A DNA stretch of 64,000 bases from Pseudomonas fluorescens. Its GTDB lineage: Bacteria; Pseudomonadota; Gammaproteobacteria; Pseudomonadales; Pseudomonadaceae. Shown here in pieces: positions 24,836 to 31,900 of this stretch. The notes under the pieces are model-generated. The model was not told the origin of the DNA. It saw only the letters and a list, made by a program, of their open reading frames with translations, and searched no databases. The stretch covers positions 2,542,001 to 2,606,000 of the forward strand of contig NZ_CP038438.1 of assembly GCF_004683905.1 (NCBI RefSeq), given 5' to 3'. The position numbers and the translations under genes are program-made. The first letter of the stretch is position 1. Every line of letters starts with the position of its first letter.

Positions 24836-25957
24836 ATGGCACGTTTGCTCGACTCCACCCCCAAGCGCGACGGCTTCCGTCTGCCCGGCGAATTCGAAGC
24901 CAAGTCCGGCTGCTGGCTCGGCTGGCCGGAGCGCACTGACGTGTGGCGCAACGGCGCGAAACCGGCGCAGAAAGTCTGGGTGCAGATCGTCACCGCCATC
25001 TCCCACAGCGAACCGGTCACCGTCTGCGCCTCCGCCGCGCAATTCGCCACCGCCCGCCGCCAGTTGCCGCCGCAAGTGCGTGTGGTCGAGATGACCTGCA
25101 ACGACACCTGGTTCCGCGACAGCGGCCCGTGCTTCGTGGTCAACGACCAGAGCGGCGAAGTGCGTGGCGTCGACTTCGAGTTCAACGCCTACGGCGGCCT
25201 CGACGGCGGGCTGTATTACCCGTGGGACAAGGACGACCAGATCGCCAGCAAGATCCTCGAAATCGAACGCTTCGACCGTTACCGCGCACCGCTGATTGCC
25301 GAACTTGGCGGCATCCAGAGCGATGGTCAGGGCAGCATCCTCACCACCGAACAGTGCCTGCTCAACCGCAATCGCAACCAGCATCTGGGCAAGGACGAGG
25401 TCACTCGACGCCTGACCGATTACCTCGGTGCCGAACAGGTGATCTGGCTGCCACGCGGCTGCAAGTTCGACGAAACCGATGGCCATGTCGATGACCTCGC
25501 CTGCTTCGTGCGCCCCGGCGAAGTGGTGCTGCAATGGACCGACAACCGCGACGATCCGCAGTGGGAAATCTATCAAGAGGCCTACGACATCCTGCGCAGC
25601 ACCCGTGACAGCCGTGGCCGCGAGTTGATCGTGCACAAGCTGCCGCAACCGGACGTGCTGGAGTGGACCGCCGAAGAAGCCGAAGGCCTCGATCAGCAGG
25701 ACAGCACTCACACCCGTCAGGCCGGCACCCAAATCTGTGCGTCGTACATCAACTACTACGCCGGCAACAGCTCGATCGTGGTGCCGCTGTTCGGTGATCG
25801 CAACGATCAGGTGGCGCTGGCGACCCTCGCCGAGCTGTTCCCGCAGCACAAGATCGTCGGCATCGAAAATTCCCGGGAAATCCTCCTCGGTGGCGGCAAC
25901 GTCGCGTGCATCACCATGCCGCAATACGCCGGCACGTCTAATCGCAAGGGGGTGTGA
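24836..25957 (+). CDS. aguA: Agmatine deiminase-family protein
   Basis: The 373-residue protein matches agmatine deiminases, which convert agmatine to N-carbamoylputrescine and ammonia on the way from arginine to putrescine. The family elements are NDTWFRDSGPCFVV (substrate carboxylate-binding Asp), FDETDGHVDDLACF (catalytic His and Asp) and the nucleophilic Cys in LLGGGNVACITMPQ. In the best-known members this last motif is GGGNIHCIT; here the residue before Cys is Ala, so it may be a paralogous branch. The ATG at 24836 was chosen. The stop codon overlaps the start of the next gene. No N-carbamoylputrescine amidase gene (aguB) is adjacent. Confidence 0.85.
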   Translation: MARLLDSTPKRDGFRLPGEFEAKSGCWLGWPERTDVWRNGAKPAQKVWVQIVTAISHSEPVTVCASAAQFATARRQLPPQVRVVEMTCNDTWFRDSGPCFVVNDQSGEVRGVDFEFNAYGGLDGGLYYPWDKDDQIASKILEIERFDRYRAPLIAELGGIQSDGQGSILTTEQCLLNRNRNQHLGKDEVTRRLTDYLGAEQVIWLPRGCKFDETDGHVDDLACFVRPGEVVLQWTDNRDDPQWEIYQEAYDILRSTRDSRGRELIVHKLPQPDVLEWTAEEAEGLDQQDSTHTRQAGTQICASYINYYAGNSSIVVPLFGDRNDQVALATLAELFPQHKIVGIENSREILLGGGNVACITMPQYAGTSNRKGV

Positions 25958-27057
25958 TGATGGGCCTGCACAAACTGACTCAAGCGTTATTGCTGGTGCT
26001 TGCACCCCTGTGTGTGCAGGCCGCCGACACCGCCAGACCGGTGGTTAATCTGTATATCTGGGGCGAGTACCTGGCCCCGGATACGCTGAAGAACTTCGAG
26101 GCGAAAACCGGGATTCAGGTGGTCGCCGATCACTTCGATTCGCTGGAAACCGTGGAGACCAAACTGCTCACCGGACGCAGCGGGTATGACTTGGTACTGA
26201 CCGCCGGCCAGCACCTGTCGCGGGCCATTGAAAGCGGTGCGATCCAGCCGCTGGACAAGGCTCGGGTGCCGCACTTTGCCGGGGTCGGTGACGAGTTCCG
26301 CCAGCACATGGCGGTGTTCGATCCGGGTAACCGTTACGCCGGCATTTATGCCTGGGGCACCACCGGCGTCGGCTATCAGGAGCAAGCGATCAAGCAGCGT
26401 TTACCAGAAGCGCCGACCGACAGCTGGGCGATGCTGTTCGACCCGGCGGTGGTGGCCAAATTTGCCGATTGCGGGGTGAGTCTGCTCAACGATCCGAACG
26501 AAGTGTTCGCGGCGGTCATGAAGTACCTGGGCCTGGACATCAACCGGCAGAACCTCGATGACCTGAAACTCGCCGAACAGCAACTGGCGAAGATCCGCCC
26601 GTACATTCGCTACTTCGACAACGATCTGAATATCAGCGATCTGGCCAACGGCAACACCTGCGTGGCGATGTCGTGGAACGGCAACGTGGCGATTGCCGCA
26701 GGGCAGGCGCAAGCGGCGAACAAGCCGTTCCAGCTCAGTTACCGCATCCCCAAAGAGGGCACGTTGATCTGGTTCGACGCCATGGTCATTCCCAAAGATG
26801 CGCCGCATCCGCAGGCGGGGCTGGCATTGATGGATTATCTGATGACGCCTGAGGTGATCGCGCCGATCACCGACACCATCCACTACGCCAATGCGATCAC
26901 GGCGGCGGATGGTCTGGTGGATGCATCGATCCGTAATGATCCGGGGACGTATCCGTCGGAGGCGGTGCGGGCTTCGCTGTACAGCAAAAATGACAATGGC
27001 AAGGCGTTCAATCGGGCTTTGATTCGGGCGTTCAGCAAGTTGAAATCTGGCCTCTGA
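25957..27057 (+). CDS. Periplasmic polyamine-type ABC substrate-binding protein (PotF/SpuD-like)
   Basis: The 366-residue protein has a signal peptide ending near LCVQA-AD. The mature part begins VVNLYIWGEYLAPDTLKNFEAKTGIQV, the signature of putrescine/spermidine-binding PotD/PotF proteins. It also has MSWNGNVAIAAGQAQ and EGTLIWFDAMVIPKDAPH, typical of the ligand cleft. The ATG overlaps the stop codon of the agmatine deiminase gene (TGATG), giving translational coupling and pointing to agmatine or putrescine as ligand. No permease or ATPase gene follows, so it must share a transporter encoded elsewhere or act otherwise. Confidence 0.87.
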   Translation: MMGLHKLTQALLLVLAPLCVQAADTARPVVNLYIWGEYLAPDTLKNFEAKTGIQVVADHFDSLETVETKLLTGRSGYDLVLTAGQHLSRAIESGAIQPLDKARVPHFAGVGDEFRQHMAVFDPGNRYAGIYAWGTTGVGYQEQAIKQRLPEAPTDSWAMLFDPAVVAKFADCGVSLLNDPNEVFAAVMKYLGLDINRQNLDDLKLAEQQLAKIRPYIRYFDNDLNISDLANGNTCVAMSWNGNVAIAAGQAQAANKPFQLSYRIPKEGTLIWFDAMVIPKDAPHPQAGLALMDYLMTPEVIAPITDTIHYANAITAADGLVDASIRNDPGTYPSEAVRASLYSKNDNGKAFNRALIRAFSKLKSGL

Positions 27058-27065
27058 AAAGCCAA

Positions 27066-27337
27066 CCCTCACCCCAGCCCTCTCCCGGAGGGAGAGGGAG
27101 CCGACCGAGGAGTCTTGCGTAATACATTGACCTGAAAATCCTGGGCGACTATGGATTCGCAGCAGCTATTACAGGTCGGCAAACATCTCCAGTCTCCCCC
27201 AGTCAGTTCCCTCTCCTGGAAGGACAGGGAGCCAACCGGGGCGACTATGGATTCACAGCCGCTATTTCAGGTCGGCGGATATCTCCAATCTCCCCCAGTC
27301 AGTTCCCTCTCCCTCCGGGAGAGGGCTAGGGTGAGGG
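27066..27337. repeat. Composite repeat: 33-base inverted ends around two 96-base tandem copies
   Basis: The ends CCCTCACCCCAGCCCTCTCC... (27066-27098) and its complement (27305-27337) match at 32 of 33 positions. Between them a 96-base unit beginning GGCGACTATGGATTC occurs twice (27144 and 27240), with about ten differences, each carrying AGTTCCCTCTCC. The right end overlaps the 3' end of the glycosylase gene and supplies its last codons. A related element lies at 56956-57114. Confidence 0.75.
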
Positions 27338-27955
27338 CAGCGGTTTTGGTACGCGCCACAGGTACCACGCCGCCACCGTCCGATACGGACTCCACGCCAG
27401 GCCGATCTCGATCATCTGCCTGCGCGTCGGCTGTACCTCCAGCGCCTTCAATCGGCGATAGCCCTCGCGCACGCCAAAATCATCCGCCGGCAGAATATCC
27501 ATGCGCTCCAGGCTGTAAATCAGCAGCATCTCCACGGTCCAGCGGCCAACCCCGCGCAGGCTGACAAGGCGTTCGATCAGCGCTTCATCGTCCATCGCCA
27601 GCGCGGTGGGATAATCCGGCACCATACCGTCCAGCGTTGCCCGGGCGATGCCCTGAATGGTCGCAATCTTGCCCGCCGAAAAACCGCAACCGCGCAGTTG
27701 ATCGAAGTCGGTCGCGAGAATCTGTTCAGGCCGGGGAAACGTCTGCCCCGGAAACAGCGCCACCAGACGCCCGACAATCGCATCCCCGGCCTTGGCGTGC
27801 AGTTGCTGATAGGCAATCGCCCGCACCAGCGATTCGTAAGGGTCACGCGCCGGGTGCGGTTGATGCAGGCACTGGCCGACGGCTACAACGTGGCGCTGCC
27901 AGTCCTCGTCGAGCGCGGCCAGAAATTCGCTGGCCGCCTGATAACGATCCGTCAT
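27326..27955 (-). CDS. AlkA-type DNA-3-methyladenine glycosylase
   Basis: This 209-residue base-excision enzyme removes alkylated purines. The helix-hairpin-helix is LVSLRGVGRWTVEMLLIYSL (131-149) and the catalytic Asp lies in LPADDFGVREG (Asp158/159). It lacks the N-terminal domain of E. coli AlkA (282 residues) and resembles the short glycosylases of many bacteria. The start codon is one base from the stop of the ICL/PEPM gene, and with ada upstream the three form an adaptive-response operon. The final residues PLPSP and the stop codon lie within an intergenic repeat. Confidence 0.9.
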   Translation of the reverse strand: MTDRYQAASEFLAALDEDWQRHVVAVGQCLHQPHPARDPYESLVRAIAYQQLHAKAGDAIVGRLVALFPGQTFPRPEQILATDFDQLRGCGFSAGKIATIQGIARATLDGMVPDYPTALAMDDEALIERLVSLRGVGRWTVEMLLIYSLERMDILPADDFGVREGYRRLKALEVQPTRRQMIEIGLAWSPYRTVAAWYLWRVPKPLPSP

Positions 27956-27956
27956 G

Positions 27957-28754
27957 CTATTTCAGCAGTCCGTTGACTTCGCCGTAGGTCAGCGCCTTCA
28001 GGTCGTGGGTGTCGAGCTTGCCGCTGGCGAGGAAGCTTTTCACCAGCGAACCCATCGCGCCGTAGAGGAACTCGGCGATTCCCGACCCGGCGCTCAGGCG
28101 CCGCACGCCCAAAGCTTGCAGCTCGGACGGCGAGGGCAGGCAGGCAAAGCCGAGCACGTTCACCGGCAGTGACGTGCCCTTGCAGATTGCCTCGATTTCA
28201 TAAGCGGCGGTCACGCCAGCGGCAAACAAGCCATCGGCCCCGGCGGCCTGGTACAACGCTGAACGGTGCAGGGTTTCGGCGACGCGATCCTCGGCCGGTA
28301 CCAGGCCCTTGAGGTAGACGTAAGTGCGTGCGTTGATGAACAGCTTCACACCACGCTTCTGAGCGATCTGCCGTGCTACTTCGATCTTGCGCGCCAACAG
28401 TTCCGGGGCGCCGCTGCCGTCCTCGATATTGATCCCGACCGCACCGGCGGCGAGCACCGCGTCGACCACTTCGGCCACACGGCCAAGGTCATCGGAATAA
28501 CCCGCCTCGATGTCCACGCTCAGCGGCACCTGGATCACCCGCGCGATGGATTCCACGGTTGAAATCAGCCGTTCAAGGGGCAGGGTGTTGCCGTCTGGAT
28601 AGCCATGCGCCCAAGCGACTGCCGCGCTGCTGGTGGCGACCGCTTGCCCACCCGCGTGCTCGACCAGCCGCGCGCCGGTGGCGTCGGCGACGTTGGTCAG
28701 GATCAGCAGACCTTCCTGGTGTAACTGGTGGAACCGAGTGTCGAGCGCGTTCAT
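27957..28754 (-). CDS. Isocitrate lyase/PEP mutase-family protein
   Basis: The 265-residue TIM-barrel protein belongs to the ICL/PEP mutase superfamily: ATSSAAVAWAHGYPDGNTLP near the N-terminus, then LSVDIEAGYSDD and GAVGINIEDGSG, whose acidic residues bind Mg2+. The KKCGH motif of true isocitrate lyases is absent. Related proteins act as oxaloacetate decarboxylase, 2,3-dimethylmalate lyase or phosphonopyruvate hydrolase; which applies is unclear. It lies between ada (30 bases upstream) and the glycosylase (1 base downstream), an unexpected place for a metabolic enzyme. Confidence 0.85.
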   Translation of the reverse strand: MNALDTRFHQLHQEGLLILTNVADATGARLVEHAGGQAVATSSAAVAWAHGYPDGNTLPLERLISTVESIARVIQVPLSVDIEAGYSDDLGRVAEVVDAVLAAGAVGINIEDGSGAPELLARKIEVARQIAQKRGVKLFINARTYVYLKGLVPAEDRVAETLHRSALYQAAGADGLFAAGVTAAYEIEAICKGTSLPVNVLGFACLPSPSELQALGVRRLSAGSGIAEFLYGAMGSLVKSFLASGKLDTHDLKALTYGEVNGLLK

Positions 28755-28784
28755 CGAAATCCCTTCTTGTGAGTGGTGCGAGCG

Positions 28785-29867
28785 TCAGAAAGCCAGTGGT
28801 TGCGTGAGCTGCACCGCAGCGTTTTCCAGCCTCAGCAGAAACGCCTTGCGCGGCTGTCCACCACCATAGCCGGTCAACGAGCCGTCCGCACCGATCACCC
28901 GATGGCACGGGACCACGATCGACAGCCGATTGTGCCCATTGGCCAAGCCTACCGCGCGACTGGCGCCGGGTTTGCCCAGGCGTGAGGCGATGGCGCCGTA
29001 GGTGCTGGTCTGGCCATAAGGAATTTGCAGCAGTTGCTCCCAGACTTGCTGGTCGAACGCGCTGCCGGGCAGATGCAGCGGGACGCTGAATGCACTGCGC
29101 GTCCCGGCAAAATATTCGTCGAGTTGCTCTTCGATCTGCCGCAAAGGCGCGTTGTGTCCCGGGGCGACCACGTAGCCATGACGGCTTTGCAGCTCTTCGA
29201 CTTCGCGGGTCAGCGCCGGGCGATCGAGAAACTCCAGCAACACCAGTCCGCGACGTTCGGCCATGGCGATCATCGGCCCCAGCGGCGTGGTCAGGCGGGT
29301 GAACAGCAGCGGTTCACTGCTGGCCGCACGACCCGGGGTGATGTGGAACGACTTCTGGAACGCATCGCGAAAACCGCTGAGCGATTCGTAGCCGGAATCG
29401 AACGCCGCATGATCAATCGAGGTGCCTTGGCGAATGCCGCCCAGTGCCATGCCGAGCCGGCGCGTGCGCAGCCACGCATGAAAGGTCATGCCGAAATGCT
29501 GCTTGAACCAGCGCCGCAGCTTCAGCGGTTCGATGCCTTCGGCCAGCAGTTGCGCATCGCTCCAGCGCATTTCCGGGTCGGCATCGACGGCGGTGAGCAG
29601 GCGCTGCACCCAGTCGGGGGCGATGGCTGCGGCGTCCAGCGGCTTGCAGCGCAGGCAGGCGCGATAACCGGCGCTCAAGCACTCATCGGCATGGGCGAAG
29701 AATTCGACGTTCTCCGGTTTCGGCTTGCGCGCCGTGCAGCTGGGGCGGCAGAAGATCCCGGTGGTTTTCACGGCCGTGAAGAACACCCCTTCGTAGGCGG
29801 TGTCGCGTTCGAGCATGGCGCGAACCATCTCGGCGTGGGGCGGCAGGAGTGCGGTTTGTATGTTCAT
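28785..29867 (-). CDS. ada: Bifunctional Ada regulator / O6-methylguanine-DNA methyltransferase
   Basis: The 360-residue protein has the full Ada architecture. The N-terminal zinc domain has Cys40, Cys44, Cys71 and Cys74 (GIFCRPSC, CLRCKP); Cys40 would accept methyl groups from phosphotriesters. An AraC-type helix-turn-helix follows at about 85-185. The C-terminal methyltransferase domain has the active-site IVVPCHRVIG with Cys321. After methylation such proteins activate their own operon, here expected to include the next two genes. The first ATG gives the standard N-terminus. A divergent VOC gene begins 107 bases away. Confidence 0.95.
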   Translation of the reverse strand: MNIQTALLPPHAEMVRAMLERDTAYEGVFFTAVKTTGIFCRPSCTARKPKPENVEFFAHADECLSAGYRACLRCKPLDAAAIAPDWVQRLLTAVDADPEMRWSDAQLLAEGIEPLKLRRWFKQHFGMTFHAWLRTRRLGMALGGIRQGTSIDHAAFDSGYESLSGFRDAFQKSFHITPGRAASSEPLLFTRLTTPLGPMIAMAERRGLVLLEFLDRPALTREVEELQSRHGYVVAPGHNAPLRQIEEQLDEYFAGTRSAFSVPLHLPGSAFDQQVWEQLLQIPYGQTSTYGAIASRLGKPGASRAVGLANGHNRLSIVVPCHRVIGADGSLTGYGGGQPRKAFLLRLENAAVQLTQPLAF

Positions 29868-29974
29868 GGGCAGAGCTTAAATCCAGGATTTCGATGGCTC
29901 CACCGAAAAATCGACAGTGAATTTTTTCGATTCTGCACCACAATCAGCGGATCGCCGATTCGCTGGAGCCAACC

Positions 29975-30388
29975 ATGCCACCGTTCATCATTCAACACAT
30001 CGATCACATCGTCCTGCGTGTCGCCGATCTGCAACGCAGTATCGAGTTCTACCGCCAGGTCTTCGGCGCCGAGGTGGTCAGGCACAACGAACCATTGGGG
30101 CTGGTGCACCTGCGCGCCGGCACCTCGATGATCGACCTCGTCGACTTGCAAGGCGAACTCGGCAAAAAGGGTGGCGCGGCGGCCGGTGCCGAGCGGCGCA
30201 ACGTCGATCACTTCTGCCTGCGCATCGAGCCGTTCGATGAATCTGCGCTGACCGAGCACTTGCAGGCGCACGGTCTGACTGTGGAAAAAGCCGCCAGACG
30301 CTTCGGCGCCGAGGGCTACGGCCTGTCGTTGTATTGCTTCGACCCGGACGGCAATCAGGTCGAACTCAAAGGGCCGTCCGAGGCCTAG
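29975..30388 (+). CDS. VOC-family (glyoxalase-like) protein
   Basis: The 137-residue protein has two beta-alpha-beta-beta-beta modules. IQHIDHIVLRVADLQRSIEFY opens the first and VDHFCLRIEPFDE the second, with the terminal FDPDGNQVELKGP. His in IDHIV, His in VDHFC and the Glu in QVELKG are the usual metal ligands. It could be a dioxygenase-, lyase- or resistance-type member. It is divergent from ada, and its stop codon lies 3 bases from the stop of the convergent LysE gene. Confidence 0.85.
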   Translation: MPPFIIQHIDHIVLRVADLQRSIEFYRQVFGAEVVRHNEPLGLVHLRAGTSMIDLVDLQGELGKKGGAAAGAERRNVDHFCLRIEPFDESALTEHLQAHGLTVEKAARRFGAEGYGLSLYCFDPDGNQVELKGPSEA

Positions 30389-30391
30389 GTA

Positions 30392-31012
30392 TCACGCGCG
30401 TTTCGCCAGCAACAACACCGAAGCCGCCGCCGACAACAGCCCTGCGCAGCAACGGTTGAAGATCCGTTTGCCGCGCGGCTCGGCGAACCAGCGGCGCATG
30501 TGCAGGCCCATCCACGCGTAGGCGCCGATGGCAATCCATTCCAGCAGCAGAAACAGCGCGCCGAGCACGGCGAATTGCGCCGGCACCGGGCGGCTCGGAT
30601 CAACGAATTGCGGCAGAAACGCGGTGAACAACAGGATCGCCTTCGGATTGCCCGCCGCCACCAGAAACTCCTGACGTGCCAGCCGCCAGAACCCCACCGA
30701 CGCTCCGTCCATCTGCTGCTCAGCCTCGGGGTTGGCCCGCCACAGTTGCCAGGCCAGGTACAGCAAGTACGCCGCGCCAATGATCTTGATCGCATGGAAC
30801 AGCCATTCCGAGGTCTGCAGCACCACCGACAGCCCCGCGCCGGCGAGGGCGATCATTGCGGCGAATGCAACGATTCGCCCGATACCGGCGGCGCAGGCCC
30901 GACGATAGCCGTAGCGGGTGGCATTGCTCACCGACAGCAGGTTGTTCGGGCCGGGGGCCATGTTCAGGGCGAAACAGGCCGGGAGAAACAGCGAGAGCGT
31001 GGCGAGATCCAT
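30392..31012 (-). CDS. LysE-family amino-acid exporter
   Basis: The 206-residue inner-membrane protein has about six hydrophobic segments and the RhtB/LysE signature NMAPGPNNLLSVSNATRYGYRRA near the N-terminus, plus FLVAAGNPKAILLFTAFLPQFV in the middle. It probably exports amino acids or derivatives. The ATG at 31012 (MDLATLS) was chosen; a GTG-initiated extension to 31081 is unlikely. It converges with the VOC gene with only 3 bases between stop codons. A second member of the family is at 38093-38680. Confidence 0.9.
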   Translation of the reverse strand: MDLATLSLFLPACFALNMAPGPNNLLSVSNATRYGYRRACAAGIGRIVAFAAMIALAGAGLSVVLQTSEWLFHAIKIIGAAYLLYLAWQLWRANPEAEQQMDGASVGFWRLARQEFLVAAGNPKAILLFTAFLPQFVDPSRPVPAQFAVLGALFLLLEWIAIGAYAWMGLHMRRWFAEPRGKRIFNRCCAGLLSAAASVLLLAKRA

Positions 31013-31175
31013 GGGCTTGGGCTCCGGAAACGATGGTGCTTTTTTAGCACAGGCTGCGGGCGCCTTGACCCGTACAGTCACGCGGTGCTGTCGCGGTACA
31101 GCATCAGCAGCCCGACCATCGAGTCGAACTTTTCCGGTTGGCCGAAACTCTCAAAGGTCTGAAGGCGCTGGTTTC

Positions 31176-31226
31176 GTCAGAAAAATCTGTGCGCCAAGTC
31201 AGAAAAAGGCGTTTGCCGTGTAATAT
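31176..31226 (+). promoter_or_regulatory. Candidate bphO promoter with 22-base-spaced direct repeats
   Basis: GTCAGAAAAA occurs at 31176-31185 and again at 31198-31207, 22 bases apart (about two helical turns). The downstream copy covers the -35 position relative to a TAATAT hexamer at 31221-31226. No good -35 sequence is visible, which fits an activator-dependent promoter. The bphO start codon is 60 bases further on. Confidence 0.4.
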
Positions 31227-31285
31227 CCGTCCAAAGCTGCAAACACCCTGCCGGCCCCGAAGCGGCCCCACCAAGAGCGATCTAC

Positions 31286-31900
31286 ATGCAAGCAAAGGCC
31301 CGTGAAGTTTATGTGCCACCGGTGCTGCAAGATCTGCGAGCCGGCACTGCCGAACTGCACATCGCACTGGAAAAACGTCTTCCTTTTTTCTCCGATACCC
31401 TCGATTCCAACGCTTTTTTGCGGTTGATGCAGGCCTACTACGGCTTTTATCGACCGCTGGAAAGTGCACTGCTCGACAGTGGCGTGATGCCGGTCGATTT
31501 CGATCTTGCGCCACGTCTCAAGGCACCGACCCTGTTCAATGATCTGAGGGCCCAGGGTCTGTCGGTCGAGGCTATCGCCAGTTTGCCGCTGTGTCAGGCG
31601 CTGCCCGTGATCGACTCCAACGCTGCCTGTCTGGGAGTGACGTACGTGCTGGAAGGGGCAACCCTCGGCGGGCAGATCCTGCGCCGCGAAATCGCCTCGC
31701 GGTTGAGCCTGAACGCCGACAATGGCGCGGCATTCCTCGACATTTATGGCGCCGCCACCGGCCGCCGCTGGCGCGCTTTCATTGAATACCTGGGCAGTCG
31801 ATCACTGGATGCGAGCGAACGTGAAGCCGTGGTTGCGGCGGCCCGAACCACATTCAGTTGTTTCGAGCGCTGGCTCGAAAGCCGGGAGGTACTGGCATGA
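31286..31900 (+). CDS. bphO: Biliverdin-producing heme oxygenase
   Basis: The 204-residue protein cleaves heme to biliverdin, the chromophore of the bacteriophytochrome encoded next to it. The N-terminal helix carries LRAGTAELHIALEKRLPFF, in which His is the expected proximal heme ligand. Further on are YYGFYRPLESALL and the distal-helix region AACLGVTYVLEGATLGGQILRR, with the glycines typical of heme oxygenases. The stop codon overlaps the bphP start (ATGA), so the two proteins are translated in a coupled way. Confidence 0.93.
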   Translation: MQAKAREVYVPPVLQDLRAGTAELHIALEKRLPFFSDTLDSNAFLRLMQAYYGFYRPLESALLDSGVMPVDFDLAPRLKAPTLFNDLRAQGLSVEAIASLPLCQALPVIDSNAACLGVTYVLEGATLGGQILRREIASRLSLNADNGAAFLDIYGAATGRRWRAFIEYLGSRSLDASEREAVVAAARTTFSCFERWLESREVLA

